From assembly GCF_000764305.2 (NCBI RefSeq), contig NW_025943670.1, forward strand, positions 4,139 to 68,138: 64,000 nucleotides of DNA. The letters are read 5' to 3'. The notes beneath the pieces were generated by a model that saw only the letters and a program-made list of their open reading frames with translations, ran no database searches and was not told where the DNA came from. Origin of the DNA: Hyalella azteca (taxonomy: Eukaryota > Arthropoda > Malacostraca > Amphipoda > Hyalellidae). Every line of letters starts with the position of its first letter. Position 1 is the first letter of the stretch. Shown here piece by piece: positions 39,301 to 52,381 of this stretch. A program made the translations under genes and the position numbers.

Positions 39301-40704
39301 CTGAAATTGTTCAGGAAAAAAAACAAGTTCAAGGCTATGAACAACAATGAGGTTGCCTGTTATTAACTTGCAACCACTGTTCATATTCGTAGCTACGCAA
39401 TTATTGTCCCGGACGAACGCTCTGCCGTACTATGGTTTCTTCTCCAAGTTCACTTGATGCGATCTTGATATTTATTTAGACTGCGTTCTGTTCATTTGTT
39501 GACCTAGATTGTGTTATTTGACTATCATTCCCTGGCTTAGTGCATTTGTGACGAAAGTTCTCGCACCACGCTGCTTCTTTACCATCAGAGCATGCAACTA
39601 ATTTATTGATGTCAGTCCCATATATGCTCTGTCGAGTAATGCATCCACATTATACGATATTCTTATGCTCTGAATTGGGTATTTTAATAATATGCGTTTC
39701 CAGTGAAGCGTTGGCTGAACCATTTCCTGATGTGCACGATTCCGAACGCCCTAGGAAGTTCTCGGAAGCTCTCCCTCTACGAATTAAGGATTTAGATGTA
39801 GCGTTTTAGGGATTTGTTTGGTGAATTAAATTTTTCAAATTAATTAGATTAGGGTTGGCTTATGTTTTAGTGTGAGTTTAATCATCTTAGTAAAATGACG
39901 AGTCTTATACATCGTTATATGATTAAAATTTATCTGTTCTCAAGTTTAAACTATAAGTACTGCTTTTGAGCGTACTATTAATGTTCGGTTTTATTTTTTA
40001 TTACCTTCAGTTTAGAACATCCTAAATATTTCATCTGTCGATCATTCCTGCGCCGAATTCTTTGCTGTCTTTTCCATTTTTGTATAATTTATATACGTAA
40101 GGATCATAGACATAGCTGCGCGGCCTCGTCTTAATCTCTCACGTATCTCGCATACACAAGGGCGCGCCTACAGGCCATGCAGGATTCTTGCTCGAGATGC
40201 AGGTTTTACTTCCTAGCTTATCAGACCTGCCCCGCCTGCTCAATATTCTGCACACGGAATCTGTACTTCATTTCTGCACGCACAACTCAGATCTGAAGAA
40301 TACAATACTCTCAGGTCGTCTTTGCAATGCAGGGAAAAAAGAAATAACATTTTCGATGCCTAAGCTATTTTGCAAAAGCTTGATTCCTAAAAAATTTGAT
40401 GCACGACAAGTAATTTACCAATATATATTTAATATAATTTAATCTTTGTCCTAAACCCTCTAATTAATAAAACTTGCCCGTAGGATGATCGTTGAAGAAA
40501 TTAACTTGGGTTACGTCACCGCCCTGAGCCTTCTTGCAGCTGACAGCCGCACTGGCGCTGTACGCCCTCTTGTCCTAATATGGGCCATACATTCTTTATG
40601 ATCTCAACCATCAACGGCTGAGAGGCTCTGAAGGGTCTAAACATTTCAGTGTTGCAACTGTTTTAATTGTCGTCCAAAATTCATGACCGAACTGTCAAGA
40701 GCTC

Positions 40705-40835
40705 ATGCATTGGTCTGGGTACACGTAACGGCCGATTTCTCGTCTATTATTGGTGGGTTTAGCTTTAAAAGCCGTCATCGATTAGCTGACGGAGTTACAA
40801 ACTCTGAATTGTTTTTTTTATAGTACGACGCCCGA
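40705..40835 (+). mobile_element. MITE family A, degraded copy 4
   Basis: Diverged but collinear interior: TCGTCTATTATTGGTGGGTT, AAAAGCCGTCATCGATTAGC, TGACGGAGTTACAA. The inverted ends have largely decayed. Confidence 0.55.
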
Positions 40836-41605
40836 TTTTATTTATGATCCCCCGGCAATAAAAAATTATGAATGAATTGTGAGAAGCCAATGAATTTCGG
40901 GCACTAATACGCCTAAATATCGCCGGGGGTGTGCTGGGTTCGAGGCTGCGGTGGGTCAGCCTATTTTGATCGTGGACTGAACTTCTTTTTAGCCATAATA
41001 ATTTCGACGACTTCTATTTAGCCATAATAATCTCGACGAGTCGAGCTATTATTGGGTCACACCCTCTTTAATGTGTGTATCAATAATGGGAGCAATTTGA
41101 TTAATTATAGTCATCCAGTGATTATGGAGTATCCCATCTTCTGGTCCTCAGGTTGCAAACTTGCTAAATAATTACGGCACCCAAAAGTCCTATGACTGAA
41201 AATTTTTGTTACTTTGAAATTATTCAGGCTGAACTACTGCAGAAAATGTGCTTTGATTTTAGTGAGATGCAACTAAAATTTCCCATTATCATATTGTATA
41301 ACATCTAAGCAGTAATTAAATTCCAGGAGATATGTTTTTAAATGCATACGATGTGAGAGCCGCTTAATAAAGAGCCACGACGGAATTCGTGAAGTCTACA
41401 CTTCATTGTACCTTTTGTTAATAGATTTTCTTCTCAAATAATTGTCAGTAAAATACTCAAGCCATTTCAAGGCCGAAAATGATGCACAAGGCAATAGGAA
41501 ATCTTTCGAGAGACCGTCAGCGGCTGGTCACTTCAACTTTTAATTGTCATTATGTATACGAAGATACGTAAGTATCTGCAAGATTTACTGCTAAAGGAAG
41601 GAAAC

Positions 41606-41910
41606 CTGACAAGTTCCTGGCTACATTCTGGTGTACAAAATTACTGGTATGATGTGAAATGTTTATCACGTGTATAGATAGACTCTTCGTAAACAGAATT
41701 AATACTGGGATACGTTACTAACTTCAGAATACAAACGAAGATTCCGAGAAGAACAAGTTTCTGGCTACATTCTGGTGTACAAAATTACTGATATGAGGTG
41801 AAATGCTTATCACGTATACTATAGATAAACTCTTTGTAAACAGAATTAATACTGGGATACGTTGCAAACTTTAGAATACGAACGAAGATACCCAGAAGAA
41901 TAGTCAATAA
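41606..41910 (+). repeat. 144-bp tandem duplication
   Basis: Two copies share CTGGCTACATTCTGGTGTAC, AAACAGAATTAATACTGGGA and TACGTT; they differ by point changes and a few small indels. Confidence 0.9.
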
Positions 41911-42043
41911 ATACAAGGACACATGGAGTTTGTACAGCAGGTGTCCTGCTGACCTTGCGACACCCACGCCCGACGCACACCTGGACTGTCACCACAAAAA
42001 CTCCTGCTGCGTCAGGAAGCTCTTCGTGTTCCTGCTGTTAAGA

Positions 42044-42278
42044 TTTTTAGCGCATTTTCTCATTTATGGAAAAAATGCCCTATAGTGCTCGTCATGTCCG
42101 TCCGTCTGTCTGTCCGTCCGTCTGTCTGTCCGTCCGTCTGTCTGTCCGTCCGTCTGTCTGTCCGTCCGTCCGTCCGTCTGTCTGTCTGTCTGTCTGTCCG
42201 TCCGTGACTTCACGTTTTCGCCTACGAGAAAATGCGCTCTCTGTCACTCACTGCAGTGAGTACTGAGTTATATTTTTT
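42044..42278 (+). mobile_element. HINE/DINE-like short element, copy 2 (expanded microsatellite core)
   Basis: Same left and right blocks as the other copies, with a core of alternating CCGT and CTGT tetranucleotides expanded to about 100 bp. The 3' hairpin ACTCACTGCAGTGAGT is intact. Confidence 0.87.
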
Positions 42279-43139
42279 ATTGCATTTGCGTGGTGGTTTT
42301 CTCTGTTGTAGTTATAGTTGATGATGGCGAGTCGGCAAGTGGTCAATTGACAGCTAGATGTATTTTAAGTAAAACTCCTAACTTGACTCGCCCGCGGTCG
42401 AACGATTTCGTTTGGGGTTAGCGATACTTGTTTCCATCACATTTAATTTAAGTCATATATCCTGGTATAGTATTATTTAATTTACTTCAGATAGTTGGTA
42501 AATACTTTTTATAAGCGCGTAACTCAACTTGATTTTCCGCAAGGATCTACTTAGAGATAATATTAGCATTATTATTATTATTATTATATGAGCTCTCACT
42601 TTGCTATTGGTACAATCGACTGATAGATTTTTGTTTTTATTTCCTGTTTGAACGTTGACGTTGAGCGTCCTTCCCTGAGCATAGAAGGAGAGAGCAACCT
42701 GCTGACACTGTCGTAAGTTTTGCCCGTGAGTTGGCCAACCATGGCCTGTGTTGACGTGGACATCTTTTGGCTGTTGCTAAAGTTCATTGTCAATATTGTG
42801 TATAAACAAATTGAAACATAAAACAGGATATTCACTTTGGCTTTTATTCGGATTCTTTAATAGGTGTTTCAAGAAGTTGAATAGCTACATGGTTATTTGT
42901 TTTTATTTTAAAAATTTATTTCAAGCTTTGGATCGAATATTTTTTGTTTTCATCACCAGCTTGTATTGGCAGCTTATCGGAATTGCTTGAATCTAATTTT
43001 GAACTAACTTCATTGTATTAGTCATCCATATCGATCTCTATTACATAAGTCGTGCCCGATCTCTATATCTGCACTGTTAATTTCAACTGCTTCAATTAAT
43101 TTTGCCCTGCAACGACCTTCATTGACATAATTACTGGGT

Positions 43140-43228
43140 TCTAACATACGGTAATTACCGTGTGCCAACATAATTACTTTGTGCTGACATAATTACTGTG
43201 TGCTGACATAATTACTGTGTGCTAACAA
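43140..43228 (+). repeat. 19-bp tandem repeat, about 4 copies
   Basis: Unit ACATAATTACTGTGTGCTG with minor changes. Confidence 0.88.
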
Positions 43229-43842
43229 GCACCACACCGCAAGTGTTGCGTGGTGTCAAGGATACGCACAGGTCACGCCACATTACATGATCTATTGGTG
43301 GCGATTTTTCACTATATTTAAAAGGTTACATTCGATCGTAATTCTTCTGCAAATTCTGTTATACTTTGGGGACCACATCACAAAGGAAAATATCGCTGTG
43401 GATGTTGTTCAATGTTTTGGTCTCGTTACTGATTTAAACTACGTCTATTATTCAGTAGCATTATATATATCATATTGAAATAGCACGATGTGATAAAAGT
43501 ATTTCTTTGCTGGTTCATTGAACTGCGCGTCGTTTCAGTAGCAAATTCCTGGCATGGTTTCATAGCCTGGCGTTAGAGCTAGATCGCCGCGAGCTGAAGA
43601 ACTTCTGTTGTCTCTGCCTCGACTCTCTTGAAATGGCATACGAAGTCTGACCTTAAATGGGGCATGCAAACCGCCACTGACACGTTTTGTTCGGTGTGAA
43701 TGTGTTCTTCAATTATTTTGTTTGCTGTGAATGTGTTCTTCAAATTATTCTATCCTGAGTAGACGCTGCCATGGGACCATAAGGCTGTGCAGATGTATAT
43801 CATTGGTGGATGTGTCTACACCATCATGGGACCGGACTATAT

Positions 43843-43976
43843 AAAAATAGTTATGGATTCTTAAATACGTCAGCCTATCACTGATATGGTTTTTCAAGCT
43901 AAATTCACCAATCCTAGACCAGAAATCAGCCGCTAAGTGCATTTAAGTGAGTTTTGAAAGTACGGACAAGAACAAT
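43843..43976 (-). mobile_element. MITE family A, degraded copy 5
   Basis: Reverse-oriented and diverged: TACGTCAGCCTATCACTGAT, AAATTCACCAATCCTAGACC, and an end reading AGTGAGTTTTGAAAGTACGG that matches the family terminus. Confidence 0.6.
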
Positions 43977-44314
43977 ATCTGAACCACTCTGCGCGATCAA
44001 TTTGTTAGTTATAAGCGATTCACAGCATCAACGTTGTCGGATCAAAACTGAATGAGGAATACTTTTTACTTAGGAGATAATTATTTTATTGCTGTTTCGA
44101 GTTTCAATATATATGATCTTGACCACGGAATCCTTGTTAAGGAAAACCATGTTTTGCCTCGACTCGTCAGGGCTCCGAAAACTGCAGCTCGTAGTTATTA
44201 GGAGTTTTGGCTATAATGAACCAGCATGTCAAACACCTGCTCTTGAAATGCACAAAAAAACTTTATTGATCCTTTTATAACGGCCAGGCCACTAAATTTT
44301 GACTCCACATTGAT

Positions 44315-44490
44315 GTTTTTAGCGCATTTTCTCATGTATGGAAAAAATGCACTATTGTGCTCGCCATGTCTCTCCGTCCGTCCGTCCGTCTGTCCGTCCG
44401 TCCGTCTATCTGTCCGTGACTTCATGTTTTCGTCGACGAGAAAATGCGCTCTCTGTCACTCACTGCAGTAAGTACTGAGTTATATTTTTT
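44315..44490 (+). mobile_element. HINE/DINE-like short element, copy 3
   Basis: Left block TTTTTAGCGCATTTTCTCAT, a CCGT/CTGT core of about 50 bp, right block GAGAAAATGCGCTCTCTGTC ending TATATTTTTT. Same orientation as all the others. Confidence 0.87.
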
Positions 44491-45061
44491 TAATTATGCT
44501 TGAATCCATGACATCTGTATGGGGGCTTGAACGATTGCAGCCGGCGGATCAACTGTCAAAGAAGGAAGGAAGACCAGGAGGAGGTCTGGGGTCCGACTCT
44601 TGTTCGTCGCCTGTGTTGGCCTTTGCTCCTTCTTCATTCCCCCAAACAGCTGACTGGGATTTCAAAATTTAAATATATATGCATGTCCTCCAACAGCTGG
44701 TCATGTTTTTATCGTTAAATGTATACCTACGTCTGCTTGTGACTTATCACCTCCGTGTCCTGTGGGGGTGAGCATATATGCGAGTCGCTGTGTGCGTGTT
44801 TCGCAATTTCATGTCTTATTTAATTTTTCTCAGGATATTCTCGCATAATAATCTAAAGAATATTAATAATAATATAATATGCAATAATAATAATAATAAT
44901 ATTCTAAAGAATATTATTTTATTCATGAGAATCACCATAGAATAACATCATAGTTCTCCTTAGAAAATTAGCGCCTTAATCTTGTGGAAGCTTGAGCAAA
45001 CGTATTTTTGTTGCTTTGACAATGGTTGTTACCTATTTCCTAAGATAAAATAAAAACACGA

Positions 45062-45200
45062 GTTTTTAGCGCATTTTCTCATTCATGGAAAAAATGCACT
45101 ATTGTGCTCGCCATGTCCGTCCGTGACTTCACACGTTTTCGTCGACGAGAAAATGCGCTCTCTGTCACTCACTGCAGTGAGTACTCAGTTATGTTTTTTA
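45062..45200 (+). mobile_element. HINE/DINE-like short element, copy 4 (minimal core)
   Basis: The shortest copy: left and right blocks are nearly adjacent, with only GTCCGTCCGTGAC between them. The 3' hairpin ACTCACTGCAGTGAGT is intact. Confidence 0.87.
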
Positions 45201-46665
45201 TTAATTCTCGAGTACCTACACTTATGAACAGTGTTTATTATCTAGGACGATGATTTTTTGTTGAATTTAGTGCGTGGAATGCGTGAGTGCATGGAAGGTG
45301 AGCAACTCAAGGCCGAGCTCTGCTAACGGACACACGACCTTCGTCATAGAGCGAGTCTGCGCGCAGCATCCCAACAATTGCCGACATATCGTTCTGACTC
45401 AGTTTAATTTATTACTATTATTGAGTATTTAATTTATTAATACTCAAAGTATTAATGCCCTTTGAGTACATTAGAATATATTAACGGCTGGGTAGTAAAT
45501 AATTGAATATTCAAAAAATCAAATAAAAAAAGTTATAGTTAGTCTGCATATGTCACCTTCATTTCTAAAAAAAATTGAGGTTTTCTCAAGGCACGTCATA
45601 GTACTAAGTCATTAAATATTCGAAACATTATAGTAAACAAAATTACGTCGAAGTTGTCGTAAGCCCACTTACAACTTTATTTCTATTAAAATCATTTTTT
45701 TTAGCGAAACTAACAGTCGCAGATGTCAAGCATGTCTTCGTTCTTCCTTGAGCCATTGTCTCGAACCCTTTTGGGAGATGCTAAATTGGGAGTAGCCTTG
45801 AAGTATTTTCATTTAAACTGTCGTTACGTGATTAGTTTTTATGCTTTAGTTGCGAGAACGGGACACAATATTTACGTGAGTTATATGGACTCATTTGCGT
45901 TTTACCGGTGTTGAGAAATCTTGAGCTTCTTCCGGATTCTGTATTTCTCTACTGCTTGATTCTTTATCTCATTGCGTGCTGTTATCAATTACGTTCCCGT
46001 TTAATTATCACATATACGCGTATTTAGTTGTTTTTAAAAAAACAATAAATTTTCTCTTTCAGAATGTTCAACATATCCTTTAAAGAGCTTTTCACGTCAA
46101 CAAATGTTTTCGATCGTCGTCGATCGAATTACCCTTCAATTTGCGTCGTTAAAAATGAACAGTTCACCACTGCCGTCGTTTCATGTTGATATTTTTGGTG
46201 TGCAGTGCCAGAAAACTTCCCTTTGCATTTATACCTAGCGTGTGTTAGGATAATTCTCAGTCTAAAAACTTTAATCTTCTTATGTATTGGTAAGAGACTA
46301 TTTCGTGTATAAACTTGAATAAACTATCGTCAAGTGTTTACCTGCAAAGGATGACTCAAATGAGAAAATTTCGACGAGGAAGCCGACGAGTGATGTACAG
46401 TGACTGATAAGATCTCTGAGGTGATTTCGGACGTTATGTTCATGTTTACTTATAATGGATCATAATTTTAAAAATCATATCGCCGCCTTCATCAGCATTG
46501 TCACTGGAAAACAGTGATGGACTTTTATTCAGCTAACATAGCCTAGACTTAATTTCGTGTCTTAGATACTAGTACTGAATTTCTGAAGTATTTCATGCAT
46601 AATATTTCTGTTTCCCACAAAGTGTTAATGAATGAAAAATGTAATGAGGATGTGAGAGGACAAAA
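45201..46665. other. AT-rich, nothing recognised
   Basis: No coding-like frame, repeat or RNA gene identified between HINE-like copy 4 and the GC island. Confidence 0.4.
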
Positions 46666-46701
46666 TAGCCCCACGCAGGCACCCCGGTTACCCATAGCTG
46701 C

Positions 46702-47310
46702 ATGTCAGCAGCAGTAGTAGCGGCTGCAGCAGCTGCTGTAGCGTGCCTCGGTTGTGTCACGCTGGCGTCAGCAGCAACAGCAACAGCTCCCATTCCCGGC
46801 GGGAGTCTCCCCTCTGCCAGCTCTTCCGCAGGAAGCAAGAGGGGAAAATCCGTGAAGACGGTGAGGGTACGGCGCTACCCTCCCCTCGCTCGAGCCCGTC
46901 CTCGCCACCTACCACGGCTTCCGACTAGACCTCGTCCTCAACCTCCACCTACACCGCCTCCCATCAGACCAAAACCTACCGACACCAAACCTCCCTGGGC
47001 TCTTAGACCCCCACTCTTGGGTGCCCTCACTCCCCCTTCTTCAACGGATATCTCCCCTCCCTACATCCAGAGTCCCCCGTCAGTGCCTGATATAACGCCC
47101 GGTTCTCCCATGGTGGAGCTGGTGCTAGAGTGTGGCCGTAGACGCAGAAGGAAAGTTGCCACGGCCGGGCCCAGAAAACTGCCCACCTCGGCGTGGCGGA
47201 CGCCGCCGTCCTCCGGCGACGCGGGTATCGTCAGGGGTGAGGCAGCCTTCCTCTCCGGCACCGCTCATTCAAATTTGAATGAATTTTTAAATTTAATTCC
47301 TAATGTATAA
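46702..47310 (+). CDS. Possible exon: Pro/Arg-rich 202-codon frame in a GC island
   Basis: Not recognised. The frame is open from an in-frame TAG at 46666-46668 to TAA at 47308-47310. It begins with an Ala-rich hydrophobic stretch (VVAAAAAAVACLGCVTLASA) that could be a signal peptide or only low complexity. Residues about 45-145 are Arg then Pro rich (PRPQPPPTPPPIRPKP, TPPSSTDISPPYIQSPP), with a GRRRRRK cluster near 150. It is much richer in GC than its flanks, and AATAAA follows at 47352, about 42 bases past the stop, so a terminal or single exon is possible. If the frame starts at an acceptor (ACGCAG near 46672-46677, poor pyrimidine tract) the ATG is not the start. It could also be GC-rich noncoding DNA. 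Confidence 0.33.
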   Translation: MSAAVVAAAAAAVACLGCVTLASAATATAPIPGGSLPSASSSAGSKRGKSVKTVRVRRYPPLARARPRHLPRLPTRPRPQPPPTPPPIRPKPTDTKPPWALRPPLLGALTPPSSTDISPPYIQSPPSVPDITPGSPMVELVLECGRRRRRKVATAGPRKLPTSAWRTPPSSGDAGIVRGEAAFLSGTAHSNLNEFLNLIPNV

Positions 47311-48477
47311 AAGCACAATTTTTAAAATTGATATTAATTAAAATTTAATCAAATAAAAATTTAATTAATTTATTTATTTTCAAAATTTTGTTTCATAAAC
47401 TGTGAATTTGATAAAATTTAAAGTTTTTGTTGGACCACTGTTTGATGTGGAGACGACATACTTGTACATTCTTATGGTACGAGTATGGAAAGTTCTGTCG
47501 GAAACACGAATTGTGATTTGCTGAACGATTCACATTTCAATTTTTTTCAAACCTTAACTTGTTATTTTTGTTTAGCACTTATTTATTAAATTTCTATACT
47601 TTGAGCACTATCCGTCTTTGATATTTTAATATTTATTTATTTTTTATGTACTCATATATTATTATATTATATATATTTTTGACCTCTAGTCACAGTCGCT
47701 TATACTATTCCTCAGAGGGGCCGTGTTACTCGTATGTTATCCCGTGCACTTTTTAATCTTATGAAATTTGTAAAAATTTCCTTCTCATTCCGTCGATATT
47801 TCCATTTATTTTCATTGTCGTTCATTGTTTAGGTGGGAATTAATTTATTTTATCTCATCCGGCGATGAGCATTTTACTCCGTAAATTATATTCATGACGA
47901 CCTTCCTATCGTGTCGTTTTTTCGTTGGACCTCCGCTAATGCATTTATCAACAAATCTATATTAAATACACCGCATCATTTCGTATCGCCTAATTTTGGT
48001 ACTAGTTGCCTGTACCAAAATTTTGGTACTAGTTGTCTGTAACAAAAAGTTCTTTGCGAGCTTCGTGATTGTGGACCCGTTTTTCAATGTCCAAAATAAC
48101 TGATACTAAATTAATATACCTTTGCTGTTGTGGATGTAACTGATGTAACATCCCATGCATAACTGATAGCCTTGGATATACATATATAGTCCTGCTATAA
48201 TAATCTCGCTCCTTTGCCTCATTGTTGCAACTGGGTCACAACAATGTGCTTGTAATTATTATTTTTTTTTTGCTGTAGATGTTGTTTGAATTTTCGTACT
48301 TCATAACCCCCATAAATAAATCCAGTGGGGTCATTCCAAATGATGCTTCACTCTATATTCATTAGTGTTACCTCATAATACCTCAGAAGGCCACTTAACG
48401 CAAGTGTTCTGAAACTTACTCATCGCTGGCAGTGACCATGAGTGTGTTCTTGTGTTATCAATTTTGTATTCTCGTTT

Positions 48478-48735
48478 CTACCCTGAAAACATGTTTTGTT
48501 TTATTTGTACCAATCTATTAATTATTCGGAATGTGTGCCCGTATGAGTTATTCCGACCCACTTCACACTTGTGGCAGCTGTGTTTGTTTTTTCCCTGAAA
48601 ACATGTTTTGTTTTATTTGTAGTACGGTAGTAATTTTAATTATTATTATTTTAATTTGTAGTAAAACATGTTTTGTTTTATTTATACTAATCCAATAATT
48701 ATTCGGAACGTGTGCCCGTATGAGTCACTCTGACC
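48478..48735 (+). repeat. Imperfect duplication around CTGAAAACATGTTTTG
   Basis: CCTGAAAACATGTTTTGTTT recurs at about 48482 and 48594, and AAAACATGTTTTG again near 48663; ATTATTCGGAATGTGTGCCC with GTATGAGT follows the first and last copies. AAAACATGTTTT is itself a perfect palindrome. Confidence 0.8.
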
Positions 48736-49134
48736 AGCATGACACTTGTGTCAGATGGCTTGCTGTGCGGCTGTGTTAACAGCTGTAGTGCTCGCAACTA
48801 TTGCAGCGCAGGTGACACTCGTATTTCTTTCTAAATAAAGCCAAAATTTTACGAAGTTAAGGAGATGTTATTGAAGTTCGTAGGACTTTTTTCGATATAA
48901 TTAATCGTAACTTGATGTATTGTTTCTTATGAATTAATGCTCAATGCTTCAATCTTTTGCTTTTTTAAAGATCTCCGATCTTTCGTTTTTTTTTTGGCGT
49001 TTTACGTCTGATATTCTTTCTTTGTTTCCTTTAAAATGTCATTTCGCTTATTCAAATCATTTCGAAATTTTCCGATTTGAGAGACTGCACCTGTTAAAGT
49101 TAATTTTCTAATTAACTCTTTCTTCTCAGCTCTA

Positions 49135-49306
49135 TTTTTAGCGCATTTTCTCACTTATGGAAAAAATGCACTATTGTGCTCGCCATGTCTGTCTGTCCGT
49201 CTGTCTGTCTGTCCGTCTTTCCCTCCGTCCGTGACCTCAAGTTTTCGTCGACGAGAAAATGCGCTCTCTGTCACTCACTGCAGTGAGTACTGAGTTATAT
49301 TTTTTC
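49135..49306 (+). mobile_element. HINE/DINE-like short element, copy 5
   Basis: Left block from ATTTTTAGCGCATTTTCTCA, a CTGT/CCGT core of about 45 bp, right block through the hairpin to TATATTTTTT. Confidence 0.87.
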
Positions 49307-51639
49307 TAACTGTCCTCTATGAAGGTTGTCGCGCAGTTTCCTCTCCTTTGTTCCCTCTGTGGATCCCTCATCATTCAGCCCGTCGGATCCAGGTCACTAT
49401 TGATGAGCCTCAGTCCAGCTCCTCGTTCATAATTCACGTCACGGTGGAACTTCGGCGTGCTTTTCGATCGGCTGACCTAAAAACGAGTTCATTTACTAAA
49501 TTGCCCTTTATTAAATGGGTTAATGCTTGCATATTTACAATTACACCTGTACGACCAGGACTGGTTGAAGAGACCGGTACGTTGTTGGGGCTCCCAAAGT
49601 CCAAACCCAATAACCAAATCACAAACGATTTCTATCCTTTACAACGTGACCGCATCAAGTTTATGGATTAGTTAAAACTTATTTTTATGTCGCTTCGTCA
49701 GCGTCCAGTGAAAACGATAAAAACTTTGAATATGGTAATTAATTCATTCATATACTGCGACTCGCATTTATTTGTTCATCTCTTTTATGCTTTTTTTTCC
49801 ACGTGTATTTATTATTATGCATAGATTGATATTAATTACTGACATTAAAGAAGAGCAGTTTTGTATAGTTAAAGCTGCATTGATCGTGAGAGCGGGTCAC
49901 TGGACGATGCCTTGACCTCGACCCACATTCACGCATCTGTTCCATAGGAAGCCAAGGACCGGCCTGTGCACTAATTCCTGTAGCGAATGCAGCTGTATTC
50001 TTAAAGAATTACGTCCTATTTAGTTACGATGACGCCATTAGTTTTGTCAGCGGCCTTTGCACTCTACAGTGTAAATACAAAAGTTTTGATTCACGTGAAA
50101 TTAGAGCAGACAAAAAATTTTATGCACATGTTGTTACTCCACGTAATTGCATGGTACGGAAACACATAAAAGATTCAAATACACGGTATTTTTCATCACA
50201 GAAGACGTGCTGCAAAGAATTAGGATGAACTTTTAATACACTATTGTGATATAATATTTATTTTTTAATGTAATTGACGGCTGAAGGACCACTATTCTTG
50301 TACATTAAATGGGGCACACATTACAGTAAATGGGTGTCGTCATGGTTGTAAAGCGTGTGTCCATGGCAACGTTCGGCCGCCCCATCCAGGTCGCGACTCT
50401 GACACGAATCTGCTTTAATCTCTAGATTGTCATCTCATGTTTATTTTAGTATCCTCGTGCACGAATGCTAATTTTACTAATTGATGTCTATTTTTCACAT
50501 CTGGACTTGATCTCAACTGGTATTTGTTATTTTTTTCGCTACTGGCTGATGATTTGCTAACGGATCGGTTCGTCTATAAACCTCTTAACGAACAGCTCGA
50601 AAAAATTGCCTCATCAGTATAAGAGCTAAGCTTTTATAGTCTTATTTAAAAAAATTTTCTCCAATTTGAGTATGAGAAGCAATTTGTTATCGCTCAAGCG
50701 TGATGAGGCGCAAAGAAGTGCAGTTTTTGTGTAAAGGGCAATTGACCGTTTCAAATTTCTTGTTTAATTAGAGCGTGACGAATGCTTCTCACTATCATGG
50801 CAATGAACGTTCTCTCGGATAAAACTTTCGTTCTCCATAGCAAGCAAAAAAGTTTAATTTTCTAAATTTGTGCTACTATATACATTTCTTGCAATCATTT
50901 AACCCAACCACTTGTATGAAAAGCGACACGATCCCTGCTTTTGCGAACAATTTATAAATTCCCTGTTGTATCTCGAATACGTGTAGTCATGGGCCACTCG
51001 TGAGCCGCCGCTGATTTTCATGGTAAACCGGCCGCTGCTTGCGAGTTTTAACGTCATGACGGTGAAGTAGCGTCATTATTGCACCTCCTTCCCTCTTTTC
51101 TTTCTTACGCCTAACTAACTAAGCTAACTGGATATCTTACGGTCAGCCACAAGAAATTCTACCGTGGTTCGCTACTTAGTATATGATCGCCTGCTGTTGC
51201 ATCCCTAGATTATTTTCCTGTTCTTGTTGCCATTTTGGCTGTGTGAGCACCGGCCACGTGGTGAATTGTTCACCGTTGTTTAATGCTAGTGTTTTTAGTT
51301 GTAGAACGAAACAGGTGCGATGTATTAAGCAATTCGAATTTATTGGCTGCTTGCCCAGAATTTTGCAACATTCATACGTAATATCTTCTATAAATAATAA
51401 GATAAACTTCCCTGAAGCAGTCAGTGTTGATAACGATTCACTGTTCAAATAGAGCCAATTCAGGTCAAGTACTAAACTTAGTTATTTTTTGGTGTAGCAT
51501 CCTTTATAGAAGGGAATTTCATCGTTAACTTTGCTAAAATTTCGGGCTCGTGATTATGTTCGTTCGAGGTGCTGACTTAGGGGGGTGTTTGATTAGCGTT
51601 CTGCGTTTGCTTAGCGGTTATGAAGCCAGGCGTCTGTAC

Positions 51640-51930
51640 CGGTCATGGGGAACTGCTCATGTATCGGAATCGTGCGGTTACCGGGACCTGTCATTGCACC
51701 GCTGGACTCACTGTGGCTACCGGTACCAGCCAATGCACATGAACCACTGTGATTATCGGGAGCAACAATTGAGTCTCAATCGCGACTTCAATACACTGGA
51801 ATTACTGGGACCGGTCAATGACTCGGAATCACTGTGGTTACCAGGACACATCAATGTACCGGATTCACGACGGTTATCGGGACCTGGAAATGCTCCGGAT
51901 TGGCTGTGGTTACCGGGAACTGCCGAGCCT
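51640..51930 (+). repeat. Diverged tandem repeat of about 33-42 bp
   Basis: Recurring pieces GGTTACCGGGACCTG, CACTGTGGTTACC and CAATGTACCGGATTC with many substitutions; an old array. The open frames across it are likely by-products. Confidence 0.6.
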
Positions 51931-52381
51931 GGTGGCTTCTAGCCAGGCCGGCAACACCAGATTGCCGCAATTGGTGGTCACTTTAGTGCGGACGGTCTCT
52001 GTTTAGGCTTTAGTTACCGTCATTAGTGGTGGACTGCATGCTGTTAGGCGACTCATCTCTGTCGATAACCGCACTCTCGTCTGCGTAATTTCTCGGCTCT
52101 TATTTGAACCACAGGAGGAAACATCGACGGCGGGATATTTGCTACCGAAATTCGGCCTCGAATTTGCATTGGGTTCTGCGATCACATCACCCATGCAATT
52201 CAGGCAGACGAGCTTCTGTTACATGATATGCACAACCTACTAAAATCAAATATCCCTGTCTTTTTTTAACTGCACTGAATTTATTTCGAAGGATGTGTGC
52301 TTCCAAGTTGTAAATGTTAATTTTATTTGCATTTTTGTCTTAGAAAAACTCTTTTAATTTCTATTGCATTTCGTGTTGCAG

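Larger units (their letters stand above)
33653..41605. other. No gene recognised
   Basis: Apart from the 86-bp array, hairpin at 33.84 kb and degraded MITE copy 4, only short anonymous frames are present. A moderately GC-rich stretch at 35.70-35.96 kb was read in six frames without a recognisable product. Confidence 0.4.
47311..52381. other. Presumed KATNB1 upstream region or first intron
   Basis: The missing first KATNB1 exon (a short N-terminus ending in Lys-Leu plus C before GT) was searched for here and not found. Contents: AATAAA after the Pro-rich frame, the CATGTTTTG duplication, HINE-like copy 5, and a diverged tandem repeat at 51.6-51.9 kb. Frames at 49348-49671 and 51183-51452 are unrecognised. 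Confidence 0.4.
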
